Part shown: piece after piece, positions 57,839-64,000 of the stretch
How the letters are laid out: every line of letters begins with the position of its first letter
Position numbering within the stretch: the stretch's first letter is position 1
Assembly (NCBI GenBank): GCA_009760855.2
Contig: WPIO01000003.1
Span: 4,624,001-4,688,000 of the forward strand
Direction of reading: 5' to 3'
DNA: 64,000 bases
Origin: Cristatella mucedo
Lineage: Eukaryota; Bryozoa; Phylactolaemata; Cristatellidae
Notes under the pieces: model-generated
The model's input: only the letters and a program-made list of their open reading frames with translations
Databases searched by the model: none
What the model was told of the DNA's origin: nothing
Made by a program: the position numbers and the translations under genes

Positions 57839-58107
57839 TTAAAATTGAGTCCTTGAATTCCGTTTCCGTTGCCTAAATGCATCCAATAAATGAAAATACC
57901 GTCCTAAAAATTCAGTAACACGTTTTAACTTCAGCAGGTAAACGTCCTTTTGGCATTTCACATGATTGCCCAGACTTCTAAAGCAATCGTTTATTGCTCT
58001 AAGGCTATTTGTTTCGTTGGGGAGACTAGTTATCTGGTTTCTTGCTGGTAGTGCACTGTCAATTTCTGACATATTCTTAAACAATATCTCGCCTGTGTAG
58101 TAGCATG
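57839..58107 (-). CDS. Candidate terminal exon, unknown protein
   Basis: The minus-strand frame is open for 89 codons to a stop at 57839 and follows an acceptor-like CTTATGATTTTCAG. It contains CYYTGEILFKNMSEID, RAINDCFRSLGNHVKC and KLKRVTEFLGRYFHLLDAF and ends in a basic stretch (RQRKRNSRTQF). No repeat family match was recognised. It lies just upstream of a LINE-A copy, so it could alternatively be part of an unrecognised retroelement. Confidence 0.35.
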
Positions 58108-58381
58108 CTGAAAATCATAAGTCTCAAACCTTGAATATTCCACAAACTTTTACCAGACACAATTTAAGAAGAATTTTATAGAGGGGTATATATGTCACCA
58201 TACAAATCTTACATCAATGTCTTCTGATTGTGCTGCCAAAAGCTATTTTTGAAAATCTTAACTGAATCCGGGACCTCACAGGACCACAAAAAGTAAATAG
58301 GTCCTTTGATTTCAACACCTAGTATTCCAGTTGAGGATGCAGCATGTACATCGGGTGCGTTTACTGCATCTTAAATATAAA

Positions 58382-58450
58382 TTTGAATATAATTCATTGG
58401 TTTAGCACCACGAGAGAACTAAATCTCTATTCAGGCACTTCACATGCAAG
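58382..58450 (-). mobile_element. SINE-1 tail only
   Basis: Contains ACTAAATCTCTATTCAGGC and the LINE-like hairpin, but lacks the tRNA head. Followed at once by an internal LINE-A fragment on the same strand. Confidence 0.65.
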
Positions 58451-58454
58451 GTCG

Positions 58455-59610
58455 GTGCACTAGTACTTGCAGTTGCTACATTTGGAGTTAGCACTCCAGA
58501 AGCTACTCAGCCGAATCTCACTACCAAGAGTCCATGCTACCCGATATTTCACAAAGTGTAAGGGCCTAATAGGACAGATCATAAGACAAGGAAACACTGA
58601 GTTACAAAAGTCAAGGCGGGATTTCAACAGTGCGTGGCATATTGAGATGTTGTATCCCATCTAGGCAAGCCCAAAGCTTACCATCGTTAGATAGCTGAAA
58701 GTAGGCAGACTCGACAGAGGAGCTGATGTCGTCTTTTAATAAAAGGTCCCTTTTGGAATAGGAAAGTTATGCTTCATGTAGATTCAAGAAGAAATATTGT
58801 TTTAAGGACCAATGCTAGTCTTAGGTCTTCTATGTTTCGAATAATGCCTGGTTTGCCCGTAACTTGTAGGCTGAGTTAATCGCCATGAACTTTGAAACTC
58901 CATATGCTAGAGTAGCGATTCGTTAGATCGTCACTGCGATCACCAGGTAAGAAGCTGGTGTGAGAGCAGTTAATTAGACGGTTAATCATAGAAGTCTGCA
59001 TTTTTGGACAATGCAGTTGCGATTCAACAATGTTTCTATTGAAGCTAGATTTGCTTTTGCTACGATTGACAGGTACAATTTACAGTATTTCTCGTATGCC
59101 AGTCGTTGGAAAGTCTTTATTATAAGCTTTACAGTCTTTTATTCAATCTTGCCCTTAGTGGACTTAGCTAGTTTTTTATCTGAGGTCAACATAGGTTGTC
59201 TGTGCGAGAGCACACAGTATTCTTAGTCAGAGGTGCAAACTCTTCGAACATGTCAGCTAGTTCGTGTCGTAGCAATCTAGTGATGACAATAATATGAAAT
59301 AAGAATTGAGCAGCAGAGGCCTAGCAATAACTGTCGCAAGGACTGCATCTTGATCATGAGTTTCGAGGTTTCGCGATCCATAGGTAATTTGAGATGAGGA
59401 GGACTACCTACGTTGTAAGTTGGATGAGATCTGCAGTCAGTTTAGAAAAAATCGGCTACAATGGTTGGAAGAAAGTGCAGGTGCATAAGAACGTTTGGTC
59501 AAGAGTGATAACCTTGATGAGAGAAGGACCATGCAAATGAGCAACAAGAGACAATGAGTCAGTAAGTGCATGCAATTAAGTGCTGAAGGCGTCAGATAAG
59601 TTATAAAAAT
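58455..59610 (-). mobile_element. LINE-A fragment, decayed, RT to endonuclease linker
   Basis: Minus-strand post-RT part (CHALLKSRLDFCNS at about 58.6 kb) joined, with a deletion, to sequence that resembles the linker and endonuclease C-terminus of the 54.4-57.3 kb copy (TTTCTCGTATGC, GAGCAACAAGAGAC). Confidence 0.6.
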
Positions 59611-60329
59611 AAATGTTTAAGTAACATTTTATTATGAAATATAAATTTATATTTATACTCCTAGAGCATTTTCCTAATTTAACAGGCCGTTACACTAACC
59701 CCTTTAATCCATCAAAAGGTGTGATGCATTGGAGTAGATTAGTGTATTTGTATAAGACGTTTCACACGTGGGCACTGTGTTACCATAGACAGGGCATCCT
59801 CAATGGCTTGAATTTAAGCATAGCTTCACTGAACCCAGCATTAACATGCAGCAAGGATAGGAGATTCGGAGCACGTAATTTTTGCTTTTGTGGGGGATTA
59901 TGTATTTACTTATTTTGCAAGTCGTTTCAGCGACTTGTACTATATTGATAGGAGCCCACGTGTAATTTGGAAAAAGTTTGTAAGCATCATAGACACAGTC
60001 TCAAAGTTAACGTGTTTGATGCAATTGAGCTTTTAAAATAGAAGCATTTCATTTTGTTCCAGATTATCGTGAAATACTGGGAATGCGATCATTACCTGGG
60101 CCAATGGAATCTATGTAGTAAATTATTAGAAAGCACCCTCACATGGGACTACAATGTCAGTATGCTCATAATGGATAGAAGTATTTATATATAATCATGT
60201 CCCGAGCTTTGAAGAGCTGATCAGTCCTGTCCTTACGGAGGATTTTAGTAGATTGTTTTCCAGAAAAATTGATTGTGAGAGTACCTAGGCAGTGTTAATG
60301 TTTGGTACACGCTATCGACTTTATAGAGA
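59611..60329. other. No recognisable feature
   Basis: Open frames exist (for example 59634-59948 plus), but nothing was recognised. Confidence 0.35.
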
Positions 60330-61024
60330 ATTGATGTGAAAGTAAGAGCGAAATGGCATGAACTTTGGGTCATTAAGATTGTGTGATACTAAAATCATCC
60401 TTATGTATTGTAAATATACTGCATTAAAGTACGGAAAGTCTACCTTAGCCAGGCCGATAGCCAGTAGAATAGTGCTATATCCTATACCACCCCATTTAGG
60501 TACAATCGGCTGGTACCATGATGCCATCTGTGCTCTAGAGAATGCATCCAGGATACTAATGGGTTGCAAGCTTTAGGAATCGAAAGGAACCAACTAGTAA
60601 ATTAATTATAACATACCTGACGTCAATCATAACCAGAGTATGGCTAAACTTATCTTTTAATTTTCCAAAGATATCCACTTTGAGAAGAATGGTGACTTAT
60701 CAGAAGACAACGTATAAAGTAGCCCACCTCTGTGGCAGGAACTGGCTAAGCTAAGGCCAGAAGACACTTTGCATTGACAAGCTTTAGTGATAAGCAAAGC
60801 TGCCCTGGGACTATGCTAAGCTATCACTAGCCTCTCTCTATCTTATCACTCATTCCACGTCCACGACGAATCAGTCACCAGGATATAATGGAAGAGGAGA
60901 CAATTGCTTAACGACTTCCGTGGTTAGTGCCCGAAACCAATAGACAAAGCCTGCTTCCAATGAGGGTGAAATGATCATAACCACTGGCAGGTCCATACAA
61001 TCTCTTGGCACGGATGTCTATCGA
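60330..61024 (-). pseudogene. Possible LTR-retrotransposon integrase remnant
   Basis: On the minus strand, in order: FVYWFRALTTEVVKQLS, comparable to the FYWPGM-DV part of the zinc-binding N-terminus of Ty3/gypsy integrases; VDIFGKLKDKFSHTLVMIDV, comparable to the first catalytic strand (MDF-G-LP to LVVVD); and WGGIGYSTILLAIGLA, which may match the W-LP-LFAY region. The spacing between the last two is too short for an intact integrase. Splice-like junctions with matching phases also occur at 60626/60555, so a small host gene remains an alternative. Confidence 0.35.
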
Positions 61025-61029
61025 TCACA

Positions 61030-61955
61030 TTAGAACATGGATAGTATATGTAAACTGCTTGCTTGTGAATAGGTGCAAGTGCAGTGCTGCATTACTTTAA
61101 AATAAAAGCTTACTCGGCTTCTTCTTACGAACGTGCCATCTCGTTTCTTGGACCGCCCTAGTGTACATATCTTATGGGACAAGCAATTATATAGACTAAA
61201 TCTTTTGAATACTTCATAAAGTAAAAGTATCTGATTAGCACTCAAAGGCTGTCAAACATTTTTTTTAGTGGTCATGTTCGAAAGAGGTAGCTGTGAGATG
61301 CCTTAATTTGACTGGAAGAGGGCTTAGTTCAACTTCAGTGCTTCACCTGACCTAACCATCTTTTGGCAAAAGAATGAAGTGTTCGACACAAGGGACTAAC
61401 TATTTTGCTGATAGAGGATACATGTCTATCAAGTGCTAAATCCGTCTTCTTTCTGGAATCTATCGTTCTTCTAATTAGCAGTGCAGCACTTACCAGGGTT
61501 ATCGCATGACACCTAGGAGAGACATCTCAGAAAAGATTGCTGCAAAACAAAACAGGTATTTTGTTAAAAAGGAATTTATTTTTAGCTCAACTCAAGATTC
61601 TCCCTAAAAAAATATCAATCGCGATATTCTTGAAATGCTTCAAAACACTGCTCCCGTCAAGAGTGCTTCCATTTTGCTTGATTTAGTTAAAAGTGGAAGA
61701 GTGTTGCACATTTGTCTAGCATACAACTATAGAGAGTGGTAGAATTTTGCTAAGGGATCTTTAATCATTAAGGATTATGGTAATTGTTATGCCACTTTTT
61801 TAAAGACAGAAAATCCGCACGATACGAAGATTCTCATTAAGTATGAAATCTATCTCGACTTCAAGTGACAACCAGGCCCACACTGTCCTATAAGGACTAG
61901 TTGGTGGTTCTTGGTTTATTCTTTTTGTTACAGGAAACTAAAACAGTAATTTTAA
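61030..61955. other. No firm feature
   Basis: The minus-strand frame 61030-61245 is basic in its middle (GRSKKRDGTFVRRSR) and may be part of the same element as the integrase-like segment, but it is not recognised. The rest is featureless. Confidence 0.3.
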
Positions 61956-61959
61956 AAGT

Positions 61960-62905
61960 AATAATAATGGACTTGATAAATCGCCCTCATAGAACTTAAT
62001 CTCTTTCTTGGCGCTTTAAATTTGCTGCGAAGGGAAATGAAATTGAATGGTAAGTAAAATCATGCTTTTAAAACAAACAAAATGACTAATAGGGTTAGGG
62101 GTGACATGCATAAGATCAGCATGCAAATGTGGTTAGTGGTAGCATGCACAGTGTCAGCACACATAAGCACGTGAAGGACTAATCTCAGGGACCCATTAAA
62201 TGCTGACCTCAATCGGTGTGTTTTTAAGTTCCTTTTAAATAAAATCAGGTCAGGGGAAGTTCTGAGGCAGTTCGGGAGGGAGTTTTAGGCTTTGGGAGCT
62301 TGCGAACTAAATGCACGGTCTCCATAGGATTTAAGGTTTTTACGAGGTATTTTTTACTGTTGGATCCCGAAATTGGGTGGTACGATGCCTGGTCTGATGG
62401 GGTAGTAGATCTGAGAGATAGGCTGGAGCCAAAGAATGAAGTGACCTTCAAGTGAGCGACGAAACCTTGACGTCAATCCGTTGCTTGACTGATAGCCAGT
62501 GCAGGTCGGCGAGAAGTGGAGTAATGTGGCTACTGAGACGCTCACGACAGACAAGCCTAGCAGCAGAGTTTCGCAGCAGCTGCAATCGCCTGATCGCACA
62601 TGACGGTACGCCAGTAAGCAGTGAGTTGCAGAACTCGAGACGTGATGTCAGGAATGCATGGACAAACTTAGACGTGGTATCCTTATCTAAACAAGCCCGA
62701 ATTCAAGCAATGTTATGAAGCTGAAAACAGACAGATTTGACCGTACAGCTGATATGGTCGTCTAACGAGAGGTCACTTTGGAACATGACACCTAGATTTC
62801 GAGCTGATTCAACTGCAGACATGCTGGCAGAGCCAATTTTGAAAGTCAGCCTTTCCAATCTCAGAATCACACTGGGTTTGCCCATAACTAGTAAATTAAT
62901 GACAG
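61960..62905 (-). mobile_element. LINE-A copy, 5' truncated
   Basis: TAATAATAATGG run and hairpin at 61962-62025, 3' UTR, then the C-terminal and post-RT region with short open frames on the minus strand (GKPSVILRLERLTFKIGSAS, 62703-62885). Truncated at about 62.9 kb before the YADD box. The sequence is close to intact copies. Confidence 0.9.
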
Positions 62906-63338
62906 CAGCTGTGATAGTGCCCAGAATACCCTACATATTTTTAGAATCTTAGGCTGTTACTTTTTGACGTTGATCCAATTACTTTTTAGCAACTTTATAG
63001 TAGAAATAAATGGAATATTTGCTCTAAACTGTAGTGTTCGTAAGCTGTATTGGAAAACACCAGGAACATGCAAATGAGAAATATTGACCTGTGGAACGTT
63101 GCCTGATCAAATCCGCTTGACGACCATCATGGTCTATCAGTTTCATCCCTTTGAATAAACTTGATTGAATATCGCCGAGGAGTTATTTTTGGATTAGCTG
63201 GTCGGAATGAATTCTTGATGATGATTTCCTGATACAGAGCCACGGCTCTCCGACGTTCAGTGGGAAGACGAAATTGTCTATCTAGATGGCAAAATCATAG
63301 AACTGCCACCTTCTCTCAACCTTCCACTATGTCGCCAG
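62906..63338. other. No recognisable repeat; possible coding part near the right end
   Basis: The plus-strand frame at about 63232-63330 reads TEPRLSDVQWEDEIVYLDGK and IIELPPSLNLP. It could be an exon upstream of 63339, but no donor separates the two. Confidence 0.3.
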
Positions 63339-63466
63339 GGGCTAGTGATGCTTTCCACTCTTCCAGAAGCACCTACAGTTTTCTTTCTGGTTTTACAGAA
63401 AATATAACCACAGCGGATCAGGGAGAGTCCCGAGTTTACCAATCCAGCGACGAGCTTAGCCAATAA
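63339..63466 (+). CDS. Candidate C-terminal exon
   Basis: A plus-strand segment after the acceptor CAACCTTCCACTATGTCGCCAG, starting in phase 1, open to a stop at 63464-63466. Contains ASDAFHSSRSTYSFLSGFTE and QGESRVYQSSDELSQ, a Ser-rich hydrophilic tail. The opposite strand is also open here. No family recognised. Confidence 0.3.
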
Positions 63467-63847
63467 CTGAAGATTTTATGAACCTACATGATTAGAATTT
63501 TTTAGGAAAAGTATTGAATGATTTTTGAAGCAATCACTGAATTGCAAACATGAAGACAGGCATCTCCAATTTTACTCTCACTTACAGTATCGTACAATGC
63601 AGAGCCTATTTACGATTCATATATGAAATTTAATTACAGCAAGAACTAGCAATAACTCGGTAAATGAGTGTAATGCAAGCAGCTTGCCAAGTTATTTGTC
63701 AATTTGAAACACGATGACATGCCGTCCACTTGCTGTACAAGAGACTGCCATGGTATTGCACAATAGCGAGCATGGTGCATTAATTGTCTCTGAGTACTGG
63801 CGGCTTCAATAGGCCAAGCATAACCCTAAGTAAAGTGATTTTTTTAG
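63467..63847. other. Spacer, nothing seen
   Basis: No feature recognised between the two candidate exons. Confidence 0.4.
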
Positions 63848-63972
63848 GTGGATGGGCTGGTGTCATGGTACAAGCGATGCTTCCAGCTGCACGGGACAGC
63901 TTTGGTGACACCATCGCTACAGTAATTAGATCGGCAGCTCAGACTGGAATGATTACAAGGCCAATGGTCTAA
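63848..63972 (+). CDS. Candidate C-terminal exon
   Basis: After acceptor AAAGTGATTTTTTTAG, in phase 1, open to a stop at 63970-63972. Encodes WAGVMVQAMLPAARDSFGDT, then IRSAAQTGMITRPMV. It begins in the same phase as 63339, so the two could be alternative last exons. Family unknown. Confidence 0.3.
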
Positions 63973-64000
63973 CTTGAAGCCATTGCATACAAGAATTAAG

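Noticed and set aside
60444-60555. Exon resembling a transmembrane segment of a neurotransmitter transporter (GIGYSTILLAIG)
   Set aside because: The similarity is confined to a few residues; neighbouring motifs fit a decayed integrase better.

Overview
This is a stretch of an animal (metazoan) nuclear genome, AT-rich and gene-poor. It shows dispersed non-LTR retrotransposons of the CR1/L2 type, tRNA-derived SINEs, a decayed Tigger-like DNA transposon, long microsatellites and short exons bounded by GT/AG splice sites. Nothing looks bacterial, organellar or viral-genomic. The repeats resemble those of aquatic invertebrates, but I cannot name a phylum from sequence alone.

Most identifiable sequence is two LINE families. 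LINE-A has at least sixteen fragments; the best preserved is at 10.9-12.6 kb (minus), with others at 2.6-3.9, 16.8-18.5, 29.0-30.5, 54.4-57.3 and 62.0-62.9 kb. LINE-B is best preserved at 30.5-33.7 kb (minus, endonuclease plus RT). A SINE family (SINE-1, eight copies) has a tRNA-like head and a tail nearly identical to the LINE-A 3' hairpin, so it very likely uses LINE-A machinery. A second tRNA-like family (SINE-2) has two copies. Other mobile pieces are a Tigger-like transposon at 14.3-16.0 kb, a ~700 bp MITE-like element with long inverted repeats at 5.07-5.77 kb, a possible LTR-like promoter block near 21.5 kb and a possible integrase remnant at 60.3-61.0 kb.

Host coding sequence appears only as isolated exons, nearly all on the minus strand. 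The best pair is 13104-13363 and 10114-10483: splice sites and codon phase agree, and together they encode the membrane-proximal ectodomain, single transmembrane helix and Ser-rich cytoplasmic tail of a type I membrane protein. A LINE-A and a SINE-1 lie in the intron between them. Further minus-strand exon candidates (20.2, 20.6, 28.1, 36.5, 37.0, 40.5, 43.4, 52.6 kb; an Ig-like one at 40.5 kb) could belong to the same long gene or to several. An ~0.8 kb block of degraded exon-like sequence is duplicated in direct orientation at 48.8-49.6 and 51.0-51.8 kb. Two plus-strand C-terminal exon candidates lie at the right edge. The rest is AT-rich intergenic or intronic sequence, a ~790 bp TCTCTG-type satellite, long (TA)n tracts and a (CA)n/(TG)n fold-back microsatellite between direct repeats.
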